DNA from: Moniliophthora roreri | Lineage: Eukaryota > Basidiomycota > Agaricomycetes > Agaricales > Marasmiaceae | Assembly: GCA_001466705.2 (NCBI GenBank) | Contig: LATX02000035.1 | Location: forward strand, 434,001-498,000 | DNA length: 64,000 nucleotides | Direction: 5' to 3' | Shown: piece after piece, positions 23,735-34,586 of the stretch | How the letters are laid out: every line of letters starts with the position of its first letter | Numbering within the stretch: the first letter of the stretch is position 1 | Made by a program: the position numbers and the translations under genes | Notes under the pieces: generated by a model | Told to the model about the DNA's origin: nothing | What the model saw: the letters and a program-made list of their open reading frames with translations, nothing else | Databases searched by the model: none

Positions 23735-25618
23735 CACAAGCTTCGGCAATATATGGTCCCACAAAATCCAACAATCTTCTGACCATTCACTGATCACTAA
23801 ATTTTGCTCATGTGCCCATTTCGCTGCTTCTCCTTGCTGCTTCTGCACCACTATTTGGGTCAATTCCAGCACTCTTTACATTGAAAAGATGGTAGGTAAA
23901 GGTATACAGAATGACAGCAATCAAAAGGAATCTTTTTCTCAGACTACAAAGTCCTCGTACAATGCAACCACAGCCTCAAAATTATAATCCTTCATTGGGG
24001 CTGGGCTTTGATCCAGGCTCTTCACCTGGTGACATCGCTTGAGTGCAGGCACAGGCTGGTGTAAATGGTGTGTTTGGGAATGCTGGTATGTGTAGCTGCT
24101 TGCAAAACCGTGTATACTGTTGGCTAATTTGCTGTTCCACCTTGAAGAATCCCAATTATTGCCCATACAATCGTTTCAGCCACCGACATCTTCCTCAACA
24201 ATGTCCTCATCGTTCTCATTGTACATTTCCATCTTGACACCTAGCAATAGTTAGCAGGACACTATAGATGAAAATAATTCAAAACATGCCTTCTTTGAGG
24301 GCACAGATTTCGTGAACAAGCAGTTCTGCACAGTTGTTCATCTGCTTAGTTGTTGGCTCTGATGGTCCAGGTGTAATCATGATACAAATGATATATAGGC
24401 TGCTGAAAACGGATGTGTCGAGGTATGTCAGCTAATGACATGTACATTGGACTGGTTGAGTGAGGTCAGCTCTCCTTCGCACCAAACCTGGTTATAGCAT
24501 GAGAGGTGACTCATTAGAATAAAAATAGGACCTAATAAGACCTACCAGTCCAAGTTTGCCACTAAGTGAAGCACAAAGCGATTGGATGTCATTTTGGTGT
24601 TGGTATCTTCAGTTTTTGGAACATTGTGAACAGCACCAAACTCACTGACTTCATGATGTATCCCTGTCTTCAACTGGTGCCAAGCTTGGCCATCATGCAT
24701 ATCTGCCATTGTGAAGTCTTCATCATCATTCTTGTTCAATTCATCCCCTTGGCTGTCATGGAGTATTTTGTGAAATCCTTTTTGCCTGACCATGCGGCGA
24801 AGGCTTTTAATGAGCGAGACCTGAGGTATGATCTTTACAGGATGTCGTTTGGTATCACTGCTTGCAGTATGCTTCTCAGTGTAAATGATTCCATCACATT
24901 CGTTGCTGGTACATGCCAGAGACTTGAGTTCCCAGAATTTCTGAGGGTTGTAGTGTCTCCAGCACCGAGGACAGATTGAATATTGGATGATGTTGATGTC
25001 GGGGTCAAGACCAAGTTGTCTTTTGGCGCTTTGAAGTGTCTTCACTGGTGTATGGCCCTCTGGTTTGAATCTGGCAGCTTTGAGCACGTCCAAGGTCATT
25101 TCCAAGCTTTCATTTGACCTCAGCACTGACATCTATCTGACATTGTTGAGAACAGCTTGGAGATAAGCCAACCATAAGAAAGAAGGGTTGTTATCTGTGA
25201 ATGAGGGTGCAATCAGAGAGTTGGAATTGGTATTAAGTGGTGGGTAGACATGTCCTGGGATAGATACTGGTGTGTAGTGAACATCTGGTTGTGGGACTTG
25301 ACCTCTATGTGGTTGTCGATCTGTCTGGGGTCCCAGAGGTGGCCTCATGCTGTTGTCTTCATCAAGACCAAAGCCATCCCCACCAAAGTCCATACCCATC
25401 TCATCTTCATCAAGCCCCAAGGCACTGCCTCCCGCCTTATCTATATACTCTCCACGATCTTGTGGGACTTCTGCTTCATGGTTGGTCCCTCCACTGGGTA
25501 TGGCTGGTCCATGCTTTTGCAAATGTTTCTGTGCATTTGCCTTCTTGATCATTCGAAGAGCCTTTGGCTTCCTAGCGCATTTAGAACAAAGACATCCAGT
25601 ATAGTTGTTGTTAGCCAT
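23645..25618 (-). pseudogene. Plavaka/Tnp2-family transposase, copy B
   Basis: Starts with a Cys/His-rich segment (TGCLCSKCARKPKALR) at 25,618. Then comes a Gly/Asp-rich linker, the Tnp2 zinc segment ICPRCWRHYNP with CTSNECDG, the ADMHDGQAWHQL block (the usual DIWDG position), and NLDW at 24,545. A probable intron (24,546 to about 24,490, GT..CCAG) follows, then PRHIRFQQPIYH and TPGPSEPTTKQMNN typical of Plavaka proteins. Breaks: an in-frame TAG after LNNVR at 25,133 (also present in copy 2), further stops after the intron, and a frameshift in the Pro-Gly-Pro region. The family is identified from these conserved blocks. Confidence 0.75.
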
Positions 25619-25630
25619 TCTGATTGAGAG

Positions 25631-25631
25631 N
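25631..25631. other. Assembly gap (single N)
   Basis: Sister copy 2 is continuous here (29,442-29,510) and shows that about 65 bases are missing at this N. Confidence 0.9.
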
Positions 25632-25843
25632 GGACCAGCTGAAGAAAAAAATTTCTAAGTCTATAGGCACAGGCAGTTGGTACAATTGGTGAATTCTGGA
25701 AAACATGCTGTATATTTCTGGAGAATTATGGTACATGGGTCGAATATGAGAATGATCGAGAATGAGCGGGAGGAAAGCAAGTCAATTGGATCATTCTCAG
25801 GGATTTCTCGGTTCATCTCAGATTTTCTCACAATTCCCCAATG

Positions 25844-26093
25844 TGTGAGGATCAGACCGGTCCATGAGACGGAAGGGGTCTGGACCTCTGCTAAGTACGA
25901 GGAACGAGGGTTCGAGGCATTGAAGAGGCGAGAGTTTCGAGAGAGAAGATTATTAAGAGAGGAAAGATTTCAAATAAGTGAAACAAGTACAGAGTATGGT
26001 GAGTGTGGATAATGTAGATAAAAGAAGTAAGAAATATGAGACTTGCATACTTTGGATGTGTGACTATGGTGAAATGGAGCCTGGGTCGTGACA
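25844..26093 (-). repeat. LTR of the Ty3-type element, copy with internal deletion (250 bp)
   Basis: Starts TGTGAGGATCAGACCGG and ends GTGACA, matching the LTRs at 29725-30057 and 31867-32198. It lacks about 83 internal bases, apparently lost between short ATTTAAA-like repeats. Its left flank (CCCCAATG) is the same as at 29725, so both descend from one insertion next to the Plavaka 5' region. Confidence 0.8.
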
Positions 26094-26728
26094 CCATCCC
26101 CCCCCCAGGACCGAGTGAATGATGAGTGAGAGCCAAATACAGTGGTGGGGGCGATATTTCTATAGATCTAAATGAGAGGGTGAGGACAGAAAAGCAAAAA
26201 GAATTGAAGTGGGACAAATAACAGTAAGGATGCTTGATGGAAGTTACTATTGGCTTCCACATCACTACTGGTAAAGGTTCCAATCCAAAAAATTAGATAT
26301 CAAGTTGGATAAGGTCAAAGAAAAGGGATATAGGAAAATTGGTGGAGATAGTCATGGAATGAAATGTAGAGAATAGTCGAGGTTGGCTTTGGGTAAGCTA
26401 GTGAGGTGTATTGAGACCTTGGGAATCATGTGTGGAGGCCCAGGAGGTCATTCAAGAACTAGAGGATGATGCACTGGGGAGACCAAGGCCTTCAACATGC
26501 ATGGTTCTGAAGTAACATAGCTCGGAATGTGAATAGGACCAAAGCCCTAGATGTGTACTGTAAGACAAGGAGAATGGAGCTTGATGATAGAACCTAAGTC
26601 TCTGTCATCTGCCCAACAGAAATCTCAACAAGTTGGTCAGAGGCAAAACATGCAATGCCAACTTTGTGTGTCAAGATGAAGGAGGAGCCATGTGAGGCAA
26701 ATGTGGGTGCAAGGGGAAGGAGTAATGT
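26094..26728 (-). mobile_element. Internal 3' fragment of the gag-only Ty3 element
   Basis: Nearly identical to 30058-30690: it begins with the C-rich (polypurine on the minus strand) tract beside the LTR and continues until the contig ends at the N at 26,729. The gag region would lie beyond the gap. Confidence 0.75.
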
Positions 26729-26729
26729 N
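26729..26729. other. Assembly gap (single N)
   Basis: The left side ends inside the retroelement; the right side starts inside Plavaka sequence corresponding to about 20,752 of copy A. Confidence 0.9.
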
Positions 26730-29724
26730 GACTGGTATGTCTTATGCCCTTTGGTACATCGGAGTGAAACTCATGTCTTATGTATGCAGTATTACTTGTT
26801 ATTTCTCCTCTAAAAGTATGTTTCTGCGGCCCGACTACCAAGTTGAGCCATCCACCAAATTTCACTAATCACCTTCCATAGAGGCATTCAAGTATCAACT
26901 CAGTTTGAACATAGAAGCATTGCAGATCTTGGGGTTTCGAGACTAACAGTTTCTCACTGGTTTGTTTATGATCTTCTCATTCTAATACTTCAATGCTGAG
27001 CTAGGATTCCTTATAGGATCTGCCTGTTTGCTGGGTATACCGCATCAAGAAATACCAGTGAAGAATTCAAATTGCCTTCAGAATTACCCTGTACTCTGCT
27101 ATTGGGTGCACCTCTGGTTCCCACCCATTGCAGCTGATTATCTGCCATCAATAACGTCAAAGATGGCGACTGATCAGCTGCAAGAACCATGTTTTTTGGG
27201 CGCACCCCAGTCACTCCTAAACAAACTCCCCAGTTGCACCTCTTGAGTCTTGACCACTGCCAAAGTCCTTCCTGGCCCATTTTTAGAAATTGCCGCCATT
27301 CAAAAATTCCCATTGTCTTTTGCCTGCTGCTGCTGTGATTCATCACCACATCAACGTCGCTCCCATGGCCTTTCACAGGGTATGATGGCCAAAATGGTGA
27401 GTTGGGGTATGCTGAGTAAAATGTGAGAAAACATGAGAAATACCTGAGAAAAAACTCAGAATATTACGAGTCGTGACTATTAGGACTTTTCATGCCATTC
27501 TTGAAGATTTAACCAGCAATTCGCCACAGAATTCACTGAGGATTCACCACAAGCTTCAGCAATATATGGTCCCACAAAATCCAACAATCTTCTGACCATT
27601 CACTGATCACTAAATTTTGCTCACATGCCCATTTTGCTGCTTCTCCTTGCTGCTTCTGCACCACTATTTGGGTCGATTCCAGCACTCTTTACGTCAAAAA
27701 GATAGTAGATAAAGGTATACAGAATTACAGCAATCAAAAGGAATCTTTTTCTCAGACTACAAAGTCCTCATACGATGCAACCACAGCCTCAAAATTATAA
27801 TCCTTCATTGGGGCTGGGCTTTGATTCAGGCCCTTCACCTGGTGACATCGCTCGAGTGCAGGCACAGGCTGGTGTAAATGGTGCATTTGGGAATGCTGGT
27901 ATGTGTAGCTGCTTGCAAAACTGTGTATACTGTTGGCTAATTTGCTGTTCCACCTTGAAGGATCCCAATTATTGCTCATACAATTGTTTCAGCCACTGAC
28001 ATCTTCCTCAACAATGTCCTTGTCGTTCTCATCGTACATTTCCATCTTGACACCTAGCAATAGTTAGCAGGACACTATAGATAAAAATAATTCAAAATGT
28101 GCCTTCTTTGAGGGCACAGATTTCACGAACAAGCAGTTCTGCACAGTTGTTCATCTGCTCGGTTGTTGGCTCTGACGTCCAGGTGTAATCATGATACAAA
28201 TGATATATGGGCTGCTGAAAACAGATTTGTTGAGGTATGTCAGCTAACGACATGTACATTGGACTGGTCAAGTGAGGTCAGCTCTCCTTCGCACCAAACC
28301 TGGTTATAGCACAAGAGGTGACTCATTAGAATAAAAATAGGACCTAATAAGACCTACCAGTCCAAGTTTGCCACTAAGTGAAGCACAAAGTGATTGTATG
28401 TCATTTTGGTGTTGGTATCTTTGGTTTTCAGAACATTGCAAACAGCACCAAACTCACCGACTTCATGATGTATCCCTGTCTTCAACTGGTGCCAAGCTTG
28501 GCCATCATGCATATCTGCCACCACAAAGTCATCATCATCATTCTTGTTCAATTCATCCCCTCGGTTGTCATGGAGTATTTTGCGAAATTCTTTTCACCTG
28601 ACCATGTGGCGAAGGCTTTGAATGAGCGAGACCTGAGGTATGATCTTTACAGGATGTTGTTTGGTATCACCGCTTGCAGTATGCTTCTCAGTGTAAATAA
28701 TTCCATCACATTCGTTGCTGGTACATGCCAGAGACTCAAGTTCCCAGAATTCCTGAGGGTTGTAGTGTCTCCAGCACTGAGGACAGATCAAATATTGGAT
28801 GATGTTGATGTCGGGGTCAAGACCAAGTCATCTTTTGGTGCTTTGAAGCGTCTTCACTGGTGTACAGCCCTCTGGTTCAAATCTGGCAGCTTTGAGCATG
28901 TCCAAGGTCATTTCCAAGCTTTCATTTGACCTCAGCACCAATATCTATCTGACATTGTTGAGAACAGCTTGGAGATAAGCCAACCGTAAGAAAGAAGGGT
29001 CGTTATCTGTGAATGAGGGTGCAATCAGGGAGTCGGAATTGGTATTGAGTGGTGGGTAGACATGTCCTGGAATAGATACTGGTGTGTAGTGAACATCTGG
29101 TTGTGGGACTCGACCTCTACACAGTTGTCGATCTGTCTGGGGTCCCAGAGGTGGCCTCATGCTGTTGTCTTCATCAAGACCAAAGCCATCCCCACCAAAG
29201 TTCATACCCATCTTGTCTCTATCAAGCCCCAAGGCACCACCTCCCACCTCATCTATACACTCTCCACGATCTCATGGGACTTCTGCTTTATGGTTGGTCC
29301 CTCCACTGGGTACAGCTGGTCCATGCTTTTGCAAATGTTTCCATGCATTCACCTTCTTGATCATTCGAAGAGCCTTTGGCTTCCTAGCGCATTTAGAACA
29401 AAGACATCCAGTATAGTTGTTGTTAGCCATTCTGATTGAGAGGGAGAGAGGAGATGGTGAACAGTGTTGAGGAACTGCGACATGTAGCAGTAGGCGATGT
29501 CAACGTCTGTTGGGACCAGCTGAAGAAAAAAATTTCTAAGTCTATAGGCACAGGCAGTTGGTACAATTGGTGAATTCTGGAAAACATGCTGTATATTTCT
29601 GGAGAATTATGGTACATGGGTTGAATATGAGAATGATCGAGAATGAGCGGGAGGAAAGCAAGTCAATTGGATCATTCTCAGAGATTTCTCAGTTCATCTC
29701 AGATTTTCTCACAATTCCCCAATG
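26730..29724 (-). mobile_element. Plavaka-type (Tnp2) transposon, copy 2
   Basis: Parallel to 22,74x-25,843 throughout, without the MITE. Its 3' part is nearly identical to copy A. The extreme 3' terminus is missing because the contig begins at the gap. It ends on the right at the LTR at 29,725. Confidence 0.75.
27650..29430 (-). pseudogene. Plavaka/Tnp2-family transposase, copy 2
   Basis: Same order of conserved blocks as copy B from ATG 29,430 to NLDW near 28,355 and beyond. It has extra damage: a TGA near 29,274, in a codon that is CAA in copy B, and many CpG to TpG/CpA changes. Not functional as written. Confidence 0.7.
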
Positions 29725-30057
29725 TGTGAGGATCAGACCAGTCCACGAGACAGAAGGGGTCTGGACCTCTGCTAAGTACAAGGAATGAGGGTTCAAGGCA
29801 TCAAAGAGGTGGAAGTTTCGAGAGAGAAGATTATTAAGAGAGGAGAGATTTAAAGGAGAAAGTGTTAGAGTTGATTTGACTAAGGAACTAGGTAATTACA
29901 AGACTCTTAAATACTAGTACTGTGGTTAAGATATTAAATAAGTGAAACAAGTACAGAGTATGGTGAGTGTAGATAATGTGGATAAAGAAAGTAAGAAATA
30001 TGAGACTTGCATACTTCAGATGTGTGACTATAGTGAAATGGAGCCCGGGTCATGACA
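29725..30057 (-). repeat. 3' LTR of the gag-only element
   Basis: 333 bp, starting TGTGAGGATCAGACCAG and ending CATGACA on the plus strand. Close match to 31867-32198. Confidence 0.85.
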
Positions 30058-30069
30058 CCATCCCCCCCC
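30058..30069 (-). promoter_or_regulatory. Polypurine tract
   Basis: GGGGGGGGATGG on the minus strand directly beside the 3' LTR, in the expected place for the plus-strand primer of an LTR retroelement. Also present at 26094 in the second copy. Confidence 0.7.
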
Positions 30070-30775
30070 AGGACTGAGTGAATGATGAGTGAGGGCCAAA
30101 TACAGTGGTGGGGGCGATATTTCTATAGATCTAAATGAGAGAGTGAGGACAGAAAAGCAAAAAGAATTGAAGTGGAACAAATAACAGTAAGGATGCTTGA
30201 TGGAAGTTACTATTGGCTTCCACATCACTACTGGTAAAGGTTCCAATCCAAAAAATTAGATATCAAGTTGGATAAGGTCAAAGAAAAGGGATATACGAAA
30301 ATTGGTGGAGATAGTCATGGAATGAAATGTAGAGAATAGTCGAGGTTGGCTTTGGGTAAGCTAGTGAGGTGTATTGAGACCTTGGGAATCATGTGTAGAG
30401 GCCCAGGAGGTCATTCAAGAACTAGAGGATGATGCACTGGGGAGACCAAGGCCTTCAACATGCATGGTTCTGAAGTAACATAGCTTGGAATGTGAATAGG
30501 ACCAAAGCCCTAGACGTGTACTGTAAGACGAGGAGAATGGAGCTTGATGATAGAACCTAAGTCTCTGTCATCTGCCCAACAGAAATCTCAACAAGTTGGT
30601 CAGAGGCAAAACATGCAATGCCAACTTTGTGTGTCAAGATGAAGGAGGAGCCATGTGAGGCAAATGTGGGTGCAAGGGGAAGGAGTAATGTGGTCGTGAT
30701 GGTGGCATAAGTCATTAAGTCATAAAGTCGTAAAATGGCTGAAGGCATTGAAAGGATTTGGTGGTGTGAGGGAGT

Positions 30776-31720
30776 TTAAGAGTGGTGCTTTGACTTCATG
30801 GCATCAATTTCCATGGGAGTACCAAGAGGAAGTGTGGAACCGGTAGGAAGGGAAGGGGTAGTTGTGGATGTGGATGGAGGTATAGGATCAGGTTCAGGTG
30901 AGTCAACCCTAGTGTCCTTGGGCTTCCTATCCTTCTTCTTCTCCAATTCGCGTTCATGAAGACGATCATCGATTCCTGTAATAAATTCACAGTAATCTTT
31001 GAATTTTGTTGGGCGAGTGGATTTGGGGACAAAGGAGATAGCATCTTTGACAGATGCTTTAAGATGGCAATAGAGCATGTGAATCTTGGAAGCATCAGTG
31101 AGGTCAAGGTGAACAACCCATTCATTGAATCTGGCAATGTACTGGGCAGCAGATCCAGTCTGATACAGCTCGTCAAGCTTGTTCTGGGCAGTGGCAACGA
31201 TGTTTGAGTCTCCGAAATGCTTTTTGAAGCTCTCTGTAAATTTCCCAAAGTCATTGAGGAGTTCCTTGTTGTTCAGCTCAATGGAGTTGTACCATTCTTT
31301 TGGTGCTCTGGAGCCAAGGTAAGTGGAAAAATAGAGGCACTTGTCGTGATCAGAAACCAAGGAATGGCGTGAGAGTTGGATCGCATTCCTGATGTCTTGG
31401 AGGAACTGGGTAACCAACGAAGCCTTGCCATTGAAGACATTTGGCTCCTTGAACTTGGGAATGCCTTTCAGCCCTTCATCCGGGACCCAGAGTTGAGTCA
31501 GATGGGCAGTGATGGCAATCAGAGACTGGAGAGTAGCCCCCTGAGTCTGCTGCATGGTACCAAGTGTGGCTCCAAGCTGACTGACAGTCTGGTAGATGCT
31601 GTATAGGTCTGTCCAAGAGACTGCAGGTGGATTTGGATGTTCTGTGCTAGGCACCCATCCAGGAGGAATGAATTGGGATTGTTGTTGGTTGGTGCCATCA
31701 AAATTGCCAGGAATGGACAT
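30776..31720 (-). CDS. Ty3-type Gag protein, 314 aa
   Basis: Single open frame 147 bases downstream of the 5' LTR. The protein has the retrotransposon gag core: a Trp-Tyr segment (KEWYNSIELNN), a Phe-rich helix (FGKFTESFKKHFGD), the LDELYQTGSAAQYIARFNEW block, and a late charged tail with PMEIDAMK. In complete Agaricomycete Ty3 elements, PMEIDA is followed by a CCHC zinc knuckle; here the frame stops a few residues later. Gag forms the virus-like particle that packages element RNA. Intactness in an otherwise decayed region suggests fairly recent activity or selection to be mobilised by an autonomous partner. Confidence 0.8.
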   Translation of the reverse strand: MSIPGNFDGTNQQQSQFIPPGWVPSTEHPNPPAVSWTDLYSIYQTVSQLGATLGTMQQTQGATLQSLIAITAHLTQLWVPDEGLKGIPKFKEPNVFNGKASLVTQFLQDIRNAIQLSRHSLVSDHDKCLYFSTYLGSRAPKEWYNSIELNNKELLNDFGKFTESFKKHFGDSNIVATAQNKLDELYQTGSAAQYIARFNEWVVHLDLTDASKIHMLYCHLKASVKDAISFVPKSTRPTKFKDYCEFITGIDDRLHERELEKKKDRKPKDTRVDSPEPDPIPPSTSTTTPSLPTGSTLPLGTPMEIDAMKSKHHS

Positions 31721-31866
31721 GATTGCACGAAGGAATTAAGGGGTACAGAGAATTTGATTTTTTGAGGTATGGGTTGAATAAAAGGAACGGAGCAGCGGGA
31801 ACAATGGGGAATAGTGGGTGAGGATGGCATGGGTACGGTGGGATATATTTGGCAGTCAAATCAAAC

Positions 31867-32198
31867 TGTGAGGATCAGACCGGTCCACAAGACAGAAGGG
31901 GTCTGGACCTCTGCTAAGTACAAGGAACGAGGGTTTGAGGCATTGAAGAGGTGAGAGTTTTGAGAGAGAAGATTATTAAGAGAGAGAGATTTAAAGGGGA
32001 AAGTGTTAGAGTTGATTTGACTAAGGAACTAGGTAATTACAAGATTCTTAAATACTAGTACTGTGGTTAAGATATCAAATAAGTGAAACAAGTACAGAGT
32101 ATGGTGAGTGTGGATAATGCAGATAAAGAAAGTAAGAAATATGAGACTTGCGTACTTCGGATGTGTGACTATGGTGAAATGGAGCCCAGATCATGACA
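31867..32198 (-). repeat. 5' LTR of the gag-only element
   Basis: 332 bp, starting TGTGAGGATCAGACCGG and ending CATGACA on the plus strand. It would contain the promoter for gag. Confidence 0.85.
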
Positions 32199-32395
32199 TT
32201 TGGGTTGTAATAGTGTTGCAACTTATTATAATTATTATGGGACTTGTAACTATTATGGTATGTTACAGCTACATTATAACTAGGTTACTGTATCTGACTT
32301 GGCATATAATGGGGTCACTAATAATTATGTATCTCATAATGCATTATGGGGGTTATAACCCTATTATAATGCAACATACTTTTTGCAGGTGATGG
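32199..32395. repeat. AT-rich TTATAA-motif sequence, possible MITE
   Basis: Many TTATAA/ATTATGG motifs, with GTTGCAACTTATTATAAT near the left and ATTATAATGCAAC near the right as imperfect inverted ends. No coding potential. Element status is uncertain. Confidence 0.35.
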
Positions 32396-33119
32396 TTCTG
32401 TCATAGTGGTGAGAAAGTAAGGGTAGGATACACTCGACATGGAGCTAAGCTAGTAATGGTTGCTATACTCATCATGAACATGACTTCGATGATAAACTCT
32501 TGAAGCTGCTCAAGAAGCGCAGTTGGGTTCGTACACTAATTTCAAAGGCATGAAGTTTAAATCAGACTCGGGAAAGTTGTATGACACTCACAGATACAAG
32601 GCGTGCCATATATCCATAAATTCCTTGGACATTGAAGACATTTGAGTATGGGGCATTCGAGGAGCGAGCAGGGACTTTTCGATTGAGAGTCAGACGCGTT
32701 GAATGAACTGTGGGATCGTGATCATGAAATGATGAAGACCAAAGTTGCCGTACCGGTAACCGGACGAATCTGGTGCCGGCGGACCTTCTTCCTCTCCTCC
32801 ATTATTGCGCCAGAACACACACCACTGTCGCCAGTATGGTAGCCTCAAATACTTACTGAAAAGCTGATTATTGACTGGCTTATCTTAGAACCATCGGGAA
32901 AACATACAGAAGAGCGCAAGAACTCATTTGAGACTCCTTGGACAGGTCCTAATCTCCAAAATGCTCCTTCGACTTGGCTATGTAGTCGCCATGGTACCAG
33001 GGATTGGATCGCGGTCGGAACGGCAGATGGCGCCTCCACTTTTCTTGTTTTCGACGGCCATGACAGGCACAGTACTCGATCGTGGGCACACTTCAAATTC
33101 CATACATATGGTATCCTTA
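32396..33119. other. Intergenic, no firm gene
   Basis: CpG returns to normal. Open frames of up to about 140 codons in both directions have no recognisable product; they may be fragments of an older gene. Confidence 0.4.
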
Positions 33120-33978
33120 CTTGTGCCTCGCACCTTTCCCTTGGTTAGACCGAAATTACTTGGTGTTGGCACTTGCAAAGTGATCGGCGACCAACATGAA
33201 CAGCCAAAGCGGCTATGGATCGGAAATAAAGAGGGATGGGCTCGCGAAAAGAAAATAAAAGATCTTTTCCAGTCGAAAGATTTTTCCAGGAAAGCTGTCC
33301 GGAGTGTCTTGGAGGTGTGTTATTACATACCTTGCTCTGTTTCAAGTAATAGCTGACATCGATATTCTGCTAGCCATGAACGCCGGCGACTCGTATTCGT
33401 ACATTCACACCTTGTCTAGTTTCTTCCCGCTACAACCCGGAACCAACGTCAGGTCACTTTCCAAACGAGGTTTTTAGCAAGATAAAATGTGTTCCTATAA
33501 AGCCCTTGAAAGTCGCATCACACCATTAGTTGGAGCGGGAATCCCAATCAAGGCGCTGCCCTGTCGTCCAGGCCTTCTATTCGCGGCGCCAGTAGGACAC
33601 CGAAACTGGGGCTGACCTTGGTATGTAGTTCGGTTCTTGTCAATAACGTTTCCTGATATTGGAGCAGGCAGTACAAGTCCCGGCTCGAACGGTCGTGAAG
33701 GCTTGAAAACGATTGATACAGGTAGAGTATCCTTGTTCTACATAGCCCTCATATCTATCAACGACTCATATTCCAGGGCATCACACAGATCTTTGATTCC
33801 AAGCGCATTTTAGCAATATATTCCTTTTGACCAAGTTCACCAGTTGACTGTCTACTACGGATCTACCCTTGCTTCGGGTTTGAGGTCTGTATCATGTGGT
33901 TCTCAAGTATTCGGAGGCGAAGTTGGAATCATCACCGTCTTGGTCATGTCTGTCAACCGTCTGAGGCTCAAGTTTAAG

Positions 33979-33986
33979 TATAAAAG
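33979..33986 (+). promoter_or_regulatory. TATA box of the small secreted protein gene A
   Basis: TATAAAAG, 38 bases before the ATG, implying a very short 5' leader. The same motif lies at the same relative place before both paralogues. Confidence 0.65.
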
Positions 33987-34023
33987 GTTGCTATTTTCTG
34001 GATACTAGCACATCAACCCAGCC

Positions 34024-34586
34024 ATGAAATTCAACGTCGCTACCCAAGTTCTTCTCGCGGCCACTACTGCCGTACCCGCACCAGGCAGCTTGGATGACGC
34101 AAATTATGGTGTCATCTCCCCTGCTGCTGGAACCGAGATCAGTATCAACACGGTAGGCTCCTCTTGCTCCTTCGTTTCGTTCTCACTTATATCTTCGTGC
34201 TTTCCAGCCGTTAAACGTCACCCTCAACCCAGCTCGCTACTTCAAGGAGAGTACTAGGGGCATCGATGTATTCCTCATCAGAGGTACTGAAATCGCTGCA
34301 CCGAAACGGGGTCACGAAGCGAGGGGGGTCGTCACGGATTTGAAACCGAACTATGAAGTCATCTGGGAAACCCACTCTTTCTTAGGGTACCAAGTAAACA
34401 TTGATTTGACACAGCTTGAAAGACCGAATTCACACGTACGGGGCGAGTACACTGTGTTGATCAAGGAGAGCTACCAGAACTATATGGTCAGTGCAAAACC
34501 GCTTACGATGGACAGGACTAACATCTTTATTGTAGATTGGCAGTACGCAAGATTTCTGGAGCCAGACAATCTCGATAACTGATTAA
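34024..34586 (+). CDS. Small secreted-type protein A, 152 aa
   Basis: Exons 34024-34152, 34208-34486 and 34536-34586, joining in frame to 152 aa. The N-terminus MKFNVATQVLLAATTAVPAP looks like a signal peptide. The mature part has YGVISPAAGTEISINT, then PLNVTLNPARYFKESTRGID, a beta-rich middle with YQVNIDLTQL, and ends FWSQTISITD. It is one of three paralogues here with the same exon phases and a last exon of exactly 51 bases. Many Agaricomycetes have similar small secreted beta-rich proteins with no known role. I infer an extracellular or cell-wall location; no enzyme motif is visible. Confidence 0.8.

Larger units (their letters stand above)
22151..25630 (-). mobile_element. Plavaka-type (Tnp2) transposon, copy B
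   Basis: Most complete of three copies. The transposase reads on the minus strand from about 25,618. The non-coding 3' part extends to CCGCTACTGCTAAGTAGAGG at 22,151. It carries a nested MITE at 23550-23734. Copy B keeps more CpG than copy A, so it is younger, less methylated, or both. Confidence 0.75.
29725..32198 (-). mobile_element. Ty3-type element with two LTRs and gag but no pol
   Basis: Minus-strand element of 2,474 bp. The LTRs at 31867-32198 (5') and 29725-30057 (3') both have TGT..ACA ends. The internal region is only 1,809 bp. It holds a complete 314-codon gag and a G-rich polypurine tract beside the 3' LTR, but no zinc knuckle, protease, reverse transcriptase, RNase H or integrase. 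This is the layout of the TR-GAG class of non-autonomous elements. The 5-base flanks (CAATG and TTTGG) do not match, so an intact insertion is not shown. Confidence 0.75.

Noticed and set aside
32928..33356. 142-codon open frame on the plus strand as a gene
   Set aside because: It runs into the segmental duplication without a matching frame in the other copy; no recognisable domain.
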